A stretch of 64,000 bases of DNA from Blastococcus mobilis (GTDB taxonomy: Bacteria; Actinomycetota; Actinomycetes; Mycobacteriales; Geodermatophilaceae), in NCBI RefSeq assembly GCF_900188025.1, contig NZ_FZNO01000001.1, positions 310,001-374,000 on the forward strand, in the 5' to 3' direction. How positions within the stretch are numbered: the stretch's first letter is position 1; the number at the start of each line of letters is the position of its first letter. Under the pieces are notes generated by a model. That model searched no databases. It worked only from the letters and a program-made list of their open reading frames with translations, and was not told the origin of the DNA. The position numbers were made by a program, and so were the translations under genes. Shown here piece after piece: positions 50,605-60,311 of the stretch.

Positions 50605-52899
50605 TCAGCTGTGCTGCTCCGGTGAGCCGGCGTCACGTCGACGACCGGCCGGTTCCTTCGCGCCGAGATCGCGGGCGAGGCCTGTGACGGCTGCATCCAG
50701 ACGGCGGAGAGTGTGTATGGCGATGAGTTCCCGGCTGCCCGGCTCCTCCGCCCCATCGTGATCGACCCGCCTTCCGCCCTCCTCCGGCGATCGGGCGCGC
50801 AGGGCCTGCTCGGCCCGGTCCAGGAGGTCATCAGCCGGTGACACGGTCGCGGTCCGGCCCGCGATGAGATCACCCAGCGCGGCGATGTTCTCCTGGACGT
50901 GCCGGGCCGCGGCGTCCAGGTCGTCCTGCACCGCGGCCCGGGTGTGGGACGGCGCGGGCCGGGCGCTGATGCCGGCGAGCGTGCGGGCGTAGTGGCTGCA
51001 GTTGGTCAGCACCTCCAGGGCCCGACGGGCACCGTGCCGCCCGCCCAGCCCTGTGACGCCGCTCGTCATCGGCGCGGCGACGGTCCGCAGCCGGTGGAGC
51101 CGCCGGGTGAGCTCGGCGGTCTGTTCCGTCAGTGGCGGGGAGCTCTCCTTGCCCAGGGGGCTGCCCGCCGCGCTCCCGACCAGGTCGGCAAGGGTGGCGG
51201 TGAAGTCGCGGGCGGCGCCGCGGGCGAGCTCTGCCGTGCTGCTGGGCAGCACCACGAGCGCCACCAGTACACCGATGGTGGCCCCCACGGCGGTCTCCTG
51301 GAACCGGTCGACCAGGACGTCGACGCTGAACTCCCCGAGGAGGCCGTAGACCAGCGCCAGGAGGACGGTGCTGAAGAAGACCGACACGGCGTAGCCGGCC
51401 TGCATGAAGAAGAGCGTCAGGTAGAACGCCGCCACGACCAGCACCAAGGACGCGACGGTGTCGCCGCGGACGGCGGTGGCGAGCACGACACCCGCAGCCA
51501 GGCCGAGCACCGTCCCGAGCAGGCGCTGCCAACCCCTGGCCAGGGTCTGCCCGCTCGACTCGGTCCCGAGGAAGATCACGAGCGCGGAGATGAATGCCCA
51601 GTACCACCGCGTGGCCGACAGCAGATTGCCGGCGACGATCGCCAGTGAGGTGGCGACGCCGACCTGGATGGCCCGTCGGGTGCTCGGCCCCAGCCGAGTC
51701 GGCACGGTGTCCGGCGACTCCTCACCCGCCGGTCGCTCCATGTTCTTCGGCCGCTCGTCGACCGTCTCTTTCTCCCCCGCGCTGACGGGGCCGTCACCGA
51801 TCCCGGTCCGGTCGGCGGGAGAAGCGGCCAGGAGGTGCAGCTGGACCACTGCGCCGGCCGTCTCGTGGAGCGCGAGCGCGAGGCGTCGCACGTCCTCGGT
51901 CGCGTCCCCGTCCTCGGTGCTCGGCGAGCCCGGGTCGATGTCCAGCACCCCCGCCGCCCGTCGGCCGGCCGCCGTCAGATCGACGGGGTTGGTCGCGGTC
52001 TGCAGTTCGGTCCCCACCGCCTCGAGCGCGTCGTGCAGGCGGGCGCGGACGGCCGGCGAGATCTCCTCGACCGTGGCGGCCACCCGTTCGGCGGAGGAGC
52101 CGAGGCGCTCGGCGGCCAGCTCGGCGTCGAAGACGACGCGAAGGAGCTGCTCCACGTCGACGTCCAGCGGTCGACCGGTGTCGTCGCGATGCTGGGTGAG
52201 CTGGCCGTGGACCGTCAGCGCCGTCTCGTTCAGCCGAGCACTTCGGGTGCGTAGCCGGCCGAGCAGTCGCTCGTCCGCTCGTCCGGCGCGGACGGCGTCG
52301 TCCACCGCGTCCACGACCGCGCCGACGCGCACCTGGAAGGCGGCGAGCGTGCGCGGGAGCACTCGGTCGGGCCGGTCGAGGAGGACGGACCCCAGGACGA
52401 GGTGGCCGGTGCCCGCGCCGACCGCGACCGCAGTGACCAACCACGGCAGCTGACCCGGGGGTGGACCGACGACGAGTGCTGCGAAGTAGGCCAGGAGAGC
52501 GCCTGTGCCCAGTACCGTCCCGCGGGAGCCGAACCGTTGGACGTAGAAGGCCATGGTCGAGACCAGAACCAGCCCGAGCCCCCCGGCCAGCCGGTGCGGC
52601 GCCAGTAGCGCGCCGGCGGAGAGCGTCGTGGCGGCGACCGCCACCAGCAGGACGGTCGTGAACCGCCGGTGACGGGGATCGAGGTCGGGTGGTGAGAGAG
52701 CAGGGGCCATGGCGACCAGCGCGCCGACCATCACGCCGGACGACGGCTGCCCGGCGACCGCGGCCAGCAACGCCAGGACGGCCAGCACGACCGCCAGGGC
52801 GACCGTCGTCCGTCCGGCGGAGCGCAGGCGGATGAGCCCGGGGTCAGCGCCGAGCAGCCGTCCCCAGGCGCGTTCGGCGAGCATTCTCAGCCGGTGCAC
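50605..52899 (-). CDS. FUSC-family membrane protein (aromatic acid exporter-like)
   Basis: 764 residues: six helices, a cytoplasmic helical domain (about 170-390), six more helices (from WYWAFISALVIFLGTESSGQ) and a C-terminal helical domain. Two membrane halves of this kind define the FUSC family (YccS/AaeB). Members export aromatic carboxylic acids or similar compounds. GTG 52899 is the start. Confidence 0.85.
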   Translation of the reverse strand: MHRLRMLAERAWGRLLGADPGLIRLRSAGRTTVALAVVLAVLALLAAVAGQPSSGVMVGALVAMAPALSPPDLDPRHRRFTTVLLVAVAATTLSAGALLAPHRLAGGLGLVLVSTMAFYVQRFGSRGTVLGTGALLAYFAALVVGPPPGQLPWLVTAVAVGAGTGHLVLGSVLLDRPDRVLPRTLAAFQVRVGAVVDAVDDAVRAGRADERLLGRLRTRSARLNETALTVHGQLTQHRDDTGRPLDVDVEQLLRVVFDAELAAERLGSSAERVAATVEEISPAVRARLHDALEAVGTELQTATNPVDLTAAGRRAAGVLDIDPGSPSTEDGDATEDVRRLALALHETAGAVVQLHLLAASPADRTGIGDGPVSAGEKETVDERPKNMERPAGEESPDTVPTRLGPSTRRAIQVGVATSLAIVAGNLLSATRWYWAFISALVIFLGTESSGQTLARGWQRLLGTVLGLAAGVVLATAVRGDTVASLVLVVAAFYLTLFFMQAGYAVSVFFSTVLLALVYGLLGEFSVDVLVDRFQETAVGATIGVLVALVVLPSSTAELARGAARDFTATLADLVGSAAGSPLGKESSPPLTEQTAELTRRLHRLRTVAAPMTSGVTGLGGRHGARRALEVLTNCSHYARTLAGISARPAPSHTRAAVQDDLDAAARHVQENIAALGDLIAGRTATVSPADDLLDRAEQALRARSPEEGGRRVDHDGAEEPGSRELIAIHTLRRLDAAVTGLARDLGAKEPAGRRRDAGSPEQHS

Positions 52900-53224
52900 G
52901 ACTCATCCTCCGGTGCACAGTGTCCGGCGTCCTCACCCCCGCGGACGTCCGCGAGTCCGCGGACATCGGTCCGAGCGCCACGACTCGCGGGAGGCTGCCG
53001 CTCAGGGGCCGGCTGATGCTGCCGCCACACCCGTCCGCGGCTGGGGACGCTGGTCGGGTTCGGCCCGTCACCAGCTGAGCACGGAATCGACGGTCCTGCC
53101 AGCGGACCCGTTGGGCCGTCAGCCGACAGTCCGTGCCTGGGGAGGAGCGCCCCGGGTAGACGCTCCGGCGAGCAGACGGCCGGGAGCGACGGGCGCGACT
53201 ACCTGGCGCGTGCGCGGGCCGCGA
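52900..53224. other. Intergenic region with no gene seen
   Basis: About 325 bases. No supported gene, RNA or repeat. Likely contains the promoter of the leftward FUSC gene. Confidence 0.5.
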
Positions 53225-53422
53225 TCACGCGCGGACGGCCGCCTTGGCGCGGAGCTCGACCAGTGCGTCCAGGAACGCCTCCGAGGAGGTCCCGAACGGC
53301 TGGATCACGTCCTCCAACACCTGCAGGGGCACACGGGCACGGATCGCGACGGTGGCCTGCTGGAGCCACTCGCCGGCCTCGGGGCCCTCGCAGCGGCCAC
53401 GAGCCCGCTCAACGTGTCGCAT
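53225..53422 (-). CDS. Possible small hypothetical protein or gene remnant
   Basis: 65 residues from ATG 53422 with a weak GGAG site. It ends VLEDVIQPFGTSSEAFLDAL then VELRAKAAVRA, which looks protein-like and helical. The same frame stays open upstream for another 50 codons (LRCGEHPELIEPNPPYALFD) without a start, so this may be the tail of a broken gene. No family recognised. Confidence 0.3.
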   Translation of the reverse strand: MRHVERARGRCEGPEAGEWLQQATVAIRARVPLQVLEDVIQPFGTSSEAFLDALVELRAKAAVRA

Positions 53423-54019
53423 TCGCTCCGCCGTCCCAGCAGACCGGGCGAGGAGCTGCTGCTGGACATGGTCACCGCCTGGCGGGTCGAAGAGCGCGTA
53501 CGGCGGGTTCGGCTCGATCAGCTCCGGGTGCTCGCCGCAGCGCAGGACGGTCGGCCGACGTCGATCATCCCGCCGCGATCAGCGACAGAGCGCTTCGCGT
53601 GCGCGTGCGGAGGTCCGGGTCCTTCATCGGACGTCCCCTCGGTGGGGCGGTCGTCGCGGGCCCCCGCGACGCGGCTCACCGGTCGCAGGACTGACGGAGA
53701 CGAGAGTCTCTCTCGCCAGACGTCCACCAACAGCCCCGTGGCCGCCGGCGCGAGAAGTCCCCGGCGTCCGGGTCGCCGTCACGCTGTGTCGTCGTCCGAT
53801 CGGTGTGGCGTCGGCCGGGTCATCCGCTCCGGCCGCGCAACCGTCGTCGAATGCCGGTCCGAGTGGGTGGGGCAGGTGGCGCATCCACCCGAGACGTCGT
53901 CACTGCCGCCCCTGCACCCCCTCGACCCGGTCCCACGGGGGTACCGGCGTCCGTCGGATTTCTCCGCCGGGACGGCGGAAGAGCCCCCAATTCGACAACG
54001 GGTACCTACGCTTTCCGGC
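53423..54019. other. Intergenic region, possibly with gene debris
   Basis: About 600 bases. Frames on both strands are open in places but none has both a start site and a recognisable protein. The last 15 bases hold a -10-like TACGCT before the GTG at 54020. Confidence 0.4.
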
Positions 54020-54139
54020 GTGGGCAACATCGGTAAGGAAGTCCGCCGCATCGAGGTTCTGCCAGTGCCGGAGCCGACGCGGGAGCCGGCTCCGCCGGAG
54101 CGACCCGAGCCGCATCGGGAACCGGCCCCTACGAGGTAG
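54020..54139 (+). CDS. 39-residue conserved-type actinobacterial small protein
   Basis: The peptide starts MGNIGKEVRRIEVLPVPEP and continues with Pro/Glu/Arg repeats. Tiny proteins with the GNIGK...IE..P start and a Pro-Glu tail recur ahead of hypothetical genes in actinobacteria (from memory). There is no ribosome binding site; TACGCT stands a few bases before the GTG, so a leaderless transcript is likely. The next gene begins five bases after its UAG stop, so it may serve as a leader peptide that carries translation into that gene. Confidence 0.65.
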   Translation: MGNIGKEVRRIEVLPVPEPTREPAPPERPEPHREPAPTR

Positions 54140-54144
54140 CTGCG

Positions 54145-54972
54145 GTGGATCCCTACGGTGGCTTCGAGCCACAGGTAGGCGAGGTCAGGGCACTGCGCAC
54201 CTTCCGGATCGGTCCGGACGGTGCCCTGTACCCCTTGTTCTCGAACGAGCACTGGGTCGACGGCACGAACACCGCGCGCTGCTTGCGCAAGGACAGCGAG
54301 CCGCATCGCAGCCCGGATCCGGACTGCACCTGCGGCTTCTACGCCTTCGGCGCGGAGGAGTCGGTCGGCGAGCACCCACGCAGCCGCCATGTCCTCGCGG
54401 TGGTCGCCTGCTGGGGCCGGATCATCGCGGGAACCCGTGGTCTGCGGGCCGAGCACTGCCGGATCGAGGCACTGTGGCTGTCGGCCGCTGTGCCGGCGGA
54501 TCTCGCCGCGCTGGTCACCCGGAACCATCCCTCGGTGGTCGTCCATCGGGACAGGTCCCGGATGCTGGCCGACCACCCGCCGACCGGCCTGGACTGCTAT
54601 GAGCGGCCCGCACGGTGGAGGGGCCGCCCCGCCGGACGTCTGTGGTGGTTGGCCGCCCTCACGGCGGCCGCCCTGAGCGTGCTCCCTTCCGAATGGCTGG
54701 GTGGAACGCGCAGCGCCGCGGTGCTGTGGGTCGTGCTCGGAGTCGCCTTCGGGTTGGGCGCGCTGCCCCTCGCCCGCCGGGGGACCGACGACGACAGCCC
54801 GGGTCGACGCCTGCTCTGCCTGGGAACCTCGATGTGGCTCTTCGCGTCCTTCCTGGGTCCCTTCGGTCTGGTGTTCGTGCGGTTGCCCTTGCTGCAGGCC
54901 GCTTCGATCGCCGGGCTCCAGCACCTGTGCCTGCTGCTCGAAGGGCGGCGCATACCGGCCAAGATCGGCTGA
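54145..54972 (+). CDS. Hypothetical protein with a Cys-motif domain and C-terminal membrane helices
   Basis: 275 residues. The N-terminal half has EVRALRTFRIGPDGALYPLF and CLRKDSEPHRSPDPDCTCGF then YAF; this W/H...CxCG(F/L)YA pattern is shared by many unnamed actinobacterial proteins. The C-terminal 110 residues contain four hydrophobic helices (RLWWLAALTAAALSVLPSEW first). GTG 54145 follows the 39-residue gene by five bases. No function can be assigned. Confidence 0.75.
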   Translation: MDPYGGFEPQVGEVRALRTFRIGPDGALYPLFSNEHWVDGTNTARCLRKDSEPHRSPDPDCTCGFYAFGAEESVGEHPRSRHVLAVVACWGRIIAGTRGLRAEHCRIEALWLSAAVPADLAALVTRNHPSVVVHRDRSRMLADHPPTGLDCYERPARWRGRPAGRLWWLAALTAAALSVLPSEWLGGTRSAAVLWVVLGVAFGLGALPLARRGTDDDSPGRRLLCLGTSMWLFASFLGPFGLVFVRLPLLQAASIAGLQHLCLLLEGRRIPAKIG

Positions 54973-55029
54973 CGGCACGCCGTCCGGTCGGTTGCGTTCG
55001 CCGATGCCCCGAGAGAACGCCGTCCCGCT

Positions 55030-55938
55030 TCAGATGGTGGCGCCGGTCGCCGTCTGTCCACGGGAGCGGGGGGAGCGGCTGAGGAAGTCGTCGGCGATCT
55101 GGTCGAAGGTCGCCCACCGGACGCCGTCATGACCGTTGATGTGCTCGACGAGCCGTTCCAGCATCAACAGCACCTGAGGGTGCCCGGAGACGTCGGGGTG
55201 GATGGTCATCGTGAAGACCCCGTAGTCCATCTCGCGATACACCCAGTCGAACTGGTCGCGCCACATCTGCTCGATGTCCCGTGGGTTGACGAAGCCGTGG
55301 CTGTTCGGGCTGGCCTTGACGAACATCATCGGCGGCAGGTCGTCGAGATACCAGTTGGCCGGGATCTCGACGAGGTCGGTCTCGTCCCCGCGGACCAGCG
55401 GCTTCATCCAGCTGTCCGCCGGCGCCGAGTAATCGATCTTCGTCCAGGAGTCGCCCACCCGGACGTAGTAGGGCTCGAAGTCACGGTGCATGAGCGAGTG
55501 GTCGTACTTGATCCCGCGGTCGAGCAGCAGTTCGTTCGTGACCGGGCTGAACTCCCACCACGGGGCGACGTAGCCGGTGGGGCGCCGCCCTGCCCGCTTC
55601 TCGATGAGCTCGATGCAGCGATCGAGCACGGCCTGCTCCTGCTCACGGCTCATCGCAATGGGGTTCTCGTGGCTGTAGCCGTGGACGCCGATCTCGTGCC
55701 CGGCCGCGACGCACGCGTCGAACTGCTCCGGAAAGGTCTCGATCGAGTGCCCCGGCCAGAAGAACGTCTGCGTCATGCCGTTGCGCCGGAAGAGCTCGAC
55801 GATGCGGGGCACGCCGACCTCGCCCGCGAACACCCCCCGTGAGATGTCGTCCGGGGAGTTCTCCCCGCCGTACGAGCCCAGCCACCCGCCGACGGCGTCG
55901 ATGTCGACGCCGAACGCCACGAAGATCTCCTTGCTCAT
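55030..55938 (-). CDS. Polysaccharide deacetylase-family protein (PuuE/allantoinase-like)
   Basis: 302 residues. The NodB-type metal site is present in the modified form of the cytoplasmic subfamily: [24 protein letters not shown] (HxxxH) and [11 protein letters not shown]. The late [14 protein letters not shown] holds the C-terminal His. Such members deacetylate or deaminate small compounds rather than secreted polysaccharide, and there is no signal peptide. GGAAGGAG precedes the ATG. Confidence 0.88.
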   Translation of the reverse strand: MSKEIFVAFGVDIDAVGGWLGSYGGENSPDDISRGVFAGEVGVPRIVELFRRNGMTQTFFWPGHSIETFPEQFDACVAAGHEIGVHGYSHENPIAMSREQEQAVLDRCIELIEKRAGRRPTGYVAPWWEFSPVTNELLLDRGIKYDHSLMHRDFEPYYVRVGDSWTKIDYSAPADSWMKPLVRGDETDLVEIPANWYLDDLPPMMFVKASPNSHGFVNPRDIEQMWRDQFDWVYREMDYGVFTMTIHPDVSGHPQVLLMLERLVEHINGHDGVRWATFDQIADDFLSRSPRSRGQTATGATI

Positions 55939-55990
55939 CGCTGTCGTGCTCCTTCCTGGTGGGGTCGCCCCCGGCCGGGGCGGCGGGGTG

Positions 55991-56962
55991 TCAGACGGCG
56001 AGCCGGTCGACCACGACGCGGTGCGGGTCGTCGGGTGCCACGGCGAGGGCGGCGGCCAGCAGGAGCCGCCCCTGCCACGGGCTGAGGTCATGGGCGAACA
56101 GGGCACCGGCCCGTGCCAGGTCCGCTCCGCCACCGCCGGTGTAGAGGGGCACCACCGGACCGGACTGCACCCGGGAGCAGACGAGCACGGGGATGCCGTT
56201 GCCGACGAGTTCCTCGGTGGCCTCGGCGACCGCCGGGCTCACGTTCCCGGCGCCGAAGGCCTCGAGCACCAGTCCGGCCGCGCCCGCGGCCGCCGCGGCG
56301 TGCATCAGGGTTCCGTCCACGCCCAGGTAGCAGGCCACGACGTCCACGCGCGGCAGGTCGGCGGCCAGATCGAGCGGCAGTGCCGCCGGGCGGGCGCGGC
56401 GGCCCAGGGGGAGGACGGACCCAGCGGCCAGGCGCAGCACCGGGCCTCTGCCGGGAGCCGCGAAGGCCCCGCTGCGGAGCGTGTCGACCTTCCGCACGCC
56501 CTGGGCGGCGAAGACCAGCCCGTCGAAGCAGAGCAGGGCACCGAGGTCCCGGGCAGCGGGGGAGGCGGCGGCCCGGAGGGCATCGGCGAGGTTGGCGGGG
56601 CCGTCGGGAGCCGCGGCGTCGAACGGTCGTTGTGCCCCGGTGAAGACGATCGGGCGCGGGTCGTCGTGGACGAGATCGGCGAGGTACACCGACTCCTCCA
56701 TCGTGTCGGTGCCGTGTGTGACGACGACGCCGTCCACGCCCGACGCCAGGCAGCGGCGCGCCTCCGTCACCAGAGCCCGGAGGTCGGCTGTCGTCAACGC
56801 GAAGCTGCCGACGGTGCCGAGGTCGCTCGTCGACACGGTCAATCCGGGAAGTGACCCGGCCGCGGCGAGCAGGTCCGTGGCCGGGGTGACGGCGGCGAGC
56901 CCGTCCGGACCCTGCCGGCTGGCGATCGTGCCCCCCGTGGCCAGCAGATGGACCCGTCGCAC
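55991..56962 (-). CDS. L-asparaginase (type I/II family)
   Basis: 323 residues from GTG 56962, with AGAAGGAGG four to five bases before it. The two catalytic threonine motifs are [12 protein letters not shown] and [32 protein letters not shown] is also typical. It hydrolyses asparagine to aspartate and ammonia, in the cytoplasm since no signal peptide is present. It is 52 bases ahead of the deacetylase gene on the same strand. Confidence 0.92.
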   Translation of the reverse strand: MRRVHLLATGGTIASRQGPDGLAAVTPATDLLAAAGSLPGLTVSTSDLGTVGSFALTTADLRALVTEARRCLASGVDGVVVTHGTDTMEESVYLADLVHDDPRPIVFTGAQRPFDAAAPDGPANLADALRAAASPAARDLGALLCFDGLVFAAQGVRKVDTLRSGAFAAPGRGPVLRLAAGSVLPLGRRARPAALPLDLAADLPRVDVVACYLGVDGTLMHAAAAAGAAGLVLEAFGAGNVSPAVAEATEELVGNGIPVLVCSRVQSGPVVPLYTGGGGADLARAGALFAHDLSPWQGRLLLAAALAVAPDDPHRVVVDRLAV

Positions 56963-57138
56963 GCGACCTCCTTCTCGGAAGGACACAGCCATGAGGCGAC
57001 GACGTGCCCGCAGTGCTGTCTTCCTCTTGTCTCGGCGACCGGACCCTGGCAGCCCACCCGCACCTCGAGCGGGAGGGCGGAACGCTCATCACAGCTCGTC
57101 GAGGGGGTTCCGGTGGCGGGTGACTCCGCGGATCGGGC

Positions 57139-57309
57139 CTACTTGAAGACGTCCTTGATCTTCTCGGCTGCCTGCTTGATGTTGCCTCTGCTCCGTTCGG
57201 CCCTGCCTTCGGCCTCGAGGTCGGGGTCATCGGTGGCGCGGCCGAGGGCCTCCTTGCTCCTGCCGCGCAGCTCCTCGGCCTTGTTCTTCATCTTGTCCTC
57301 AGCGCTCAT
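57139..57309 (-). CDS. CsbD-family stress protein
   Basis: 56 residues, MSAEDKMKNKAEELRGRSKE onward, ending AEKIKDVFK. Charged, helical, repeated K/E-A pattern of CsbD-like proteins, commonly under general stress control. The stop is UAG. Confidence 0.9.
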   Translation of the reverse strand: MSAEDKMKNKAEELRGRSKEALGRATDDPDLEAEGRAERSRGNIKQAAEKIKDVFK

Positions 57310-57394
57310 GGACCTGCCTTACCCGTATCGGCGGCCGGACACCCCGGGTAGCTCACGGGTCCGGCGACGGCCGGCCTGACGACCCCGCAGCGGG

Positions 57395-57583
57395 TCACCT
57401 CTCGGTGGATCGGGCGGTGCGGTCAGCCTCGGCGGAGTGCACGGCCTCATCGCGGCTGAGGAACGGCCCTGCGGTGCGGCCGTCGGCGCGGCACGTCCAC
57501 CTGTAGCCATCGGAGGTCTGCTCGATGAGGTAGCCGTCCGGGTCGGCTGGCCCGTGGCCGGGGAGTTCGAACGGGTCGGTCAT
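57395..57583 (-). CDS. Small hypothetical protein coupled to the glycerophosphodiesterase gene
   Basis: 62 residues: GYLIEQTSDGYRWTCRADGR then TAGPFLSRDEAVHSAEADR. A short beta-rich then helical protein of a kind common in actinobacteria (DxxGF.W.C...G...GPF.SRDEAV). Its ATG overlaps the stop of the preceding gene (ATGA), which supports it. Confidence 0.65.
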   Translation of the reverse strand: MTDPFELPGHGPADPDGYLIEQTSDGYRWTCRADGRTAGPFLSRDEAVHSAEADRTARSTER

Positions 57584-58878
57584 GTGAACACCAGACTCTT
57601 GAAGCGCACCCCGGCGAAGGCGCTGCCGAGGTGCACGACGGGGACAGGTCGGTAGGTGGCGTCCGCGACGGTCACGGTCTCGGCGACGGAGCCCGCGCGA
57701 GTGAAGTGAAGGGCCGAGTCGGTGACGGTGACCCGGAGCGCCACGTAGGTGCCCATCGTCAAGGCGGCTCCTCCGGTCGAGGATGCCAGCGCGGTGGCAA
57801 CGCCCTCGGCGACCCGATCGACGTGCAGGTTGCCGTCTCCGCGCAGGACGAAGAGGTAGCCGTTGGCGCCGGGCGACGATCCGGACGGCGGTCGGTACGG
57901 GTGGTCATCGGTGCTCAGGAAGATCCACCCGCAGCAGGTGCGGCTGTCGGCGCGGGTCTCGTCCAGGCGCAGGTCGAGGTGCAGCGTGAAGGCGTCCGGG
58001 TCCGGCGGTGCCAGGAAGCCCATGAGCGTGGACCCGGCGGTGTCGGAGCGGTCGAAGCCCCAGGATGAGTCGTCCTGGTAGAACCGGCCGCGGCTGGTGT
58101 CCGCCAGCATCCCGGGCAGCCAGACCTGGTGGGCGAAGAGGTCCGACGTGCGGCGCGCCGCGTCCCCCGCGATGTAGACCGGGTCGTCGGAGAAGATCGC
58201 GTCCACGCCGGCGGCGATGAGGGCATCCCGCTGGTGTCGCCGGTTGACCGTGTGGCAGGCCACCTTGATTCCTGCGGCGTGCGCCTGTCTGCACAGCGTG
58301 GAGGTGACGCGGCCTGCCTCCGGGCCGATCCAGCCGATGCCCTCGGCAGTGGCCACGGCGACGTCGGTGCTGCCCAGCCAGATGACCCCCCACCCCCGCG
58401 AGCGCGCCAGCCGGCAGTCGGCGAGCGCGAAGGACTGGAGCAGCACGGACGCCGGCCTGATCCCGCGTCGATCGAGCGCGTCGATCATGGGGCCCATCGC
58501 GTCGCTGCTCTTGGCCTCGACGCACAGGAGCACGCGGTTGCCGAACTCGGTGAGCACTTCGTCGAACAGCGGGGGGCGCAGCCCGTCGGGCCATCCTCCG
58601 CCGAGGGTGGCCGAGGCGTCGATGTCGAGCTGTTTCCAGGAGACCGACGTGTGATCGGCGACGTTGCCGCTCGAGGTGGTCATGCGGTCGACGGTGCCGT
58701 CGTGCATGACGCCGAGGCCGCCGTCGGCGAGTGTCGACACGTCCTGCTCGATGACCGGTAGACCCTGGCCCACCGCAACCCGGTAGCCCTCCATCGTGTG
58801 CTCGGGCACCTGCAGGGCCCCGCCGCGGTGGGCGATGACGAAGGGCCGGCTCAGGTCGGCGAAGTCCACGGGTGACAC
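57580..58878 (-). CDS. Glycerophosphodiester phosphodiesterase with a C-terminal beta domain
   Basis: 432 residues. The GDPD barrel has PFVIAHRGGALQVPEHTMEG (HRG...PE(N/H)T), EQDVSTLADGGLGVMHDGTV (ExD...HD) and the end AGVDAIFSDDP. From about residue 240 comes a lectin-like beta domain (FTLHLDLRLDETRADSRTCC, GANGYLFVLRGDGNLHVD). Hydrolyses glycerophosphodiesters to glycerol-3-phosphate and alcohol. No signal peptide from GTG 58878; GTG 58869 is equally possible. Confidence 0.88.
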   Translation of the reverse strand: MSPVDFADLSRPFVIAHRGGALQVPEHTMEGYRVAVGQGLPVIEQDVSTLADGGLGVMHDGTVDRMTTSSGNVADHTSVSWKQLDIDASATLGGGWPDGLRPPLFDEVLTEFGNRVLLCVEAKSSDAMGPMIDALDRRGIRPASVLLQSFALADCRLARSRGWGVIWLGSTDVAVATAEGIGWIGPEAGRVTSTLCRQAHAAGIKVACHTVNRRHQRDALIAAGVDAIFSDDPVYIAGDAARRTSDLFAHQVWLPGMLADTSRGRFYQDDSSWGFDRSDTAGSTLMGFLAPPDPDAFTLHLDLRLDETRADSRTCCGWIFLSTDDHPYRPPSGSSPGANGYLFVLRGDGNLHVDRVAEGVATALASSTGGAALTMGTYVALRVTVTDSALHFTRAGSVAETVTVADATYRPVPVVHLGSAFAGVRFKSLVFT

Positions 58879-58972
58879 TAAGCCCGTGGCCCAGGGCGCG
58901 CGGCCACACCGTTCACCGGACGCCGACGCGCATCGCTCCTCCTCAGCTGCACACTGTGCCAGCGTGGGCCCC

Positions 58973-60073
58973 ATGGCGTCGGCGACGCGCTCCCCACTGC
59001 ACTCCTGGACCACCGTCCTCCCGGCCGTGGCGTTGGTGGCGCTGGCCGCCACGTGGGGCCGGACGCTGCCCCCGGTGCTCGTCGTCGTGGTGGCGCTGGT
59101 CCTGGCCGGGGTGGTGCTCGCCGCGGTGCACCATGCCGAAGTGGTGGCCCATCGGGTCGGTGAGCCCTTCGGCTCCCTGGTGCTCGCGGTCGCGGTCACG
59201 GTCATCGAAGTGGCGCTCATCGTCACCCTGATGGTGTCCGGCGGGCCGGAGACGGCGTCCCTGGCGCGGGACACCGTCTTCGCGGCGGTGATGATCACGT
59301 GCAACGGCATCGTCGGGCTGTCGTTGCTGCTGGGCGCCCTGCGCTACGGGTTGGCCGTCTTCAACGCCGAAGGCAGCGGGGCGGCGCTGGCCACCGTCAC
59401 GACCGTCGCCACGCTGAGCCTGGTGCTCCCGACCTTCACCACCAGCCGCCCGGGCCCGCAGTTCTCCCCGGCGCAGCTGGCCTTCGCCGCGGTCGCCTCA
59501 CTCGTGCTGTACGCGGCCTTCGTCCTCACCCAGACGGTTCGCCACCGCGACTTCTTCCTGCCCGTGCCCACGCCGGGGACGGTCGACTCGCCGGAGGAGC
59601 ACGCCGATCCCCCCACGGGTCGAGCGACGGCCGCCAGCCTGCTTCTGCTGCTGATCGCGCTGGTCGGCGTCGTCGGGCTGGCGAAGGTGGAGTCGCCGGC
59701 CATCGAGGCCGGTGTCGCTGCGGTGGGCTTCCCCCCGTCGTTCGTCGGTGTCGTCATCGCCCTGCTGGTCCTGCTGCCCGAGACGCTCGCCGCAGGGCGG
59801 GCCGCGCTGCGCAACCGCCTGCAGATCAGCCTGAACCTGGCCTTCGGCTCGGCGGTGGCCAGCATCGGCCTGACCATCCCCGCCATCGCCATCGCGTCCA
59901 TCTGGCTGGAAGGCCCCCTGCTGCTGGGACTCGGGTCCACGCAGATGGTCCTGCTGGCAGTCACGGTCGTCGTCGCTGCTCTGACCGTGGTGCCGGGCCG
60001 CGCGACCCGGCTGCAGGGCGTCGTGCACCTGGTACTGCTGGCCGGCTTCCTCTTCCTGGCCGTCAGCCCCTGA
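58973..60073 (+). CDS. Calcium:proton antiporter (ChaA type)
   Basis: 366 residues, eleven helices. GEPFGSLVLAVAVTVIEVAL and LVLLPETLAAGRAALRNRLQ, each carrying a conserved membrane Glu, are the two alpha-repeat segments of the CaCA family; the central hydrophilic loop has PEEHADPP. ATG 58973 is used; GTG 58964 in frame could be a leaderless start. Divergent from the GDPD gene. Confidence 0.9.
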   Translation: MASATRSPLHSWTTVLPAVALVALAATWGRTLPPVLVVVVALVLAGVVLAAVHHAEVVAHRVGEPFGSLVLAVAVTVIEVALIVTLMVSGGPETASLARDTVFAAVMITCNGIVGLSLLLGALRYGLAVFNAEGSGAALATVTTVATLSLVLPTFTTSRPGPQFSPAQLAFAAVASLVLYAAFVLTQTVRHRDFFLPVPTPGTVDSPEEHADPPTGRATAASLLLLLIALVGVVGLAKVESPAIEAGVAAVGFPPSFVGVVIALLVLLPETLAAGRAALRNRLQISLNLAFGSAVASIGLTIPAIAIASIWLEGPLLLGLGSTQMVLLAVTVVVAALTVVPGRATRLQGVVHLVLLAGFLFLAVSP

Positions 60074-60253
60074 CCCGGGTCAGGGGGCGCCGACGGAGGT
60101 GGGCGGGGCCCGCGCGACCCGCATCAGGGTGGCCGCCGCACACCGGCCGCCGGCTGGGCCCGGACGGGTCGCCTGCGGTGGTCAGCATCACCGCCGAGAC
60201 CGGTGCCCGGCCGGTGGGATGTGAGACCGTAGGCGTGAGTCCACGATGAGACT

Positions 60254-60296
60254 CCCGGACGAGCAGCGCCGTACCCGGACAGCGACAAGACGGCGT
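60254..60296 (+). promoter_or_regulatory. Guanidine-III riboswitch
   Basis: The DNA matches the published guanidine-III aptamer almost base for base: CCGGACGAG, GCGCCGTACCCGG, then GACAAGACGGCG. P1 forms between CCGG (60255-60258) and CCGG (60275-60278), P2 between GCGCCGT (60266-60272) and ACGGCG (60290-60295), giving the H-type pseudoknot. The AGGAG site of the SMR gene begins only six bases after it, so guanidine binding would free or block ribosome access. Confidence 0.9.
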
Positions 60297-60311
60297 CTCC
60301 AGGAGACACCC

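Noticed and set aside
60060-60253. Additional regulatory RNA upstream of the guanidine riboswitch
   Set aside because: Some short inverted repeats exist but none resembles a known class, and they may belong to the end of the Ca2+/H+ antiporter transcript.
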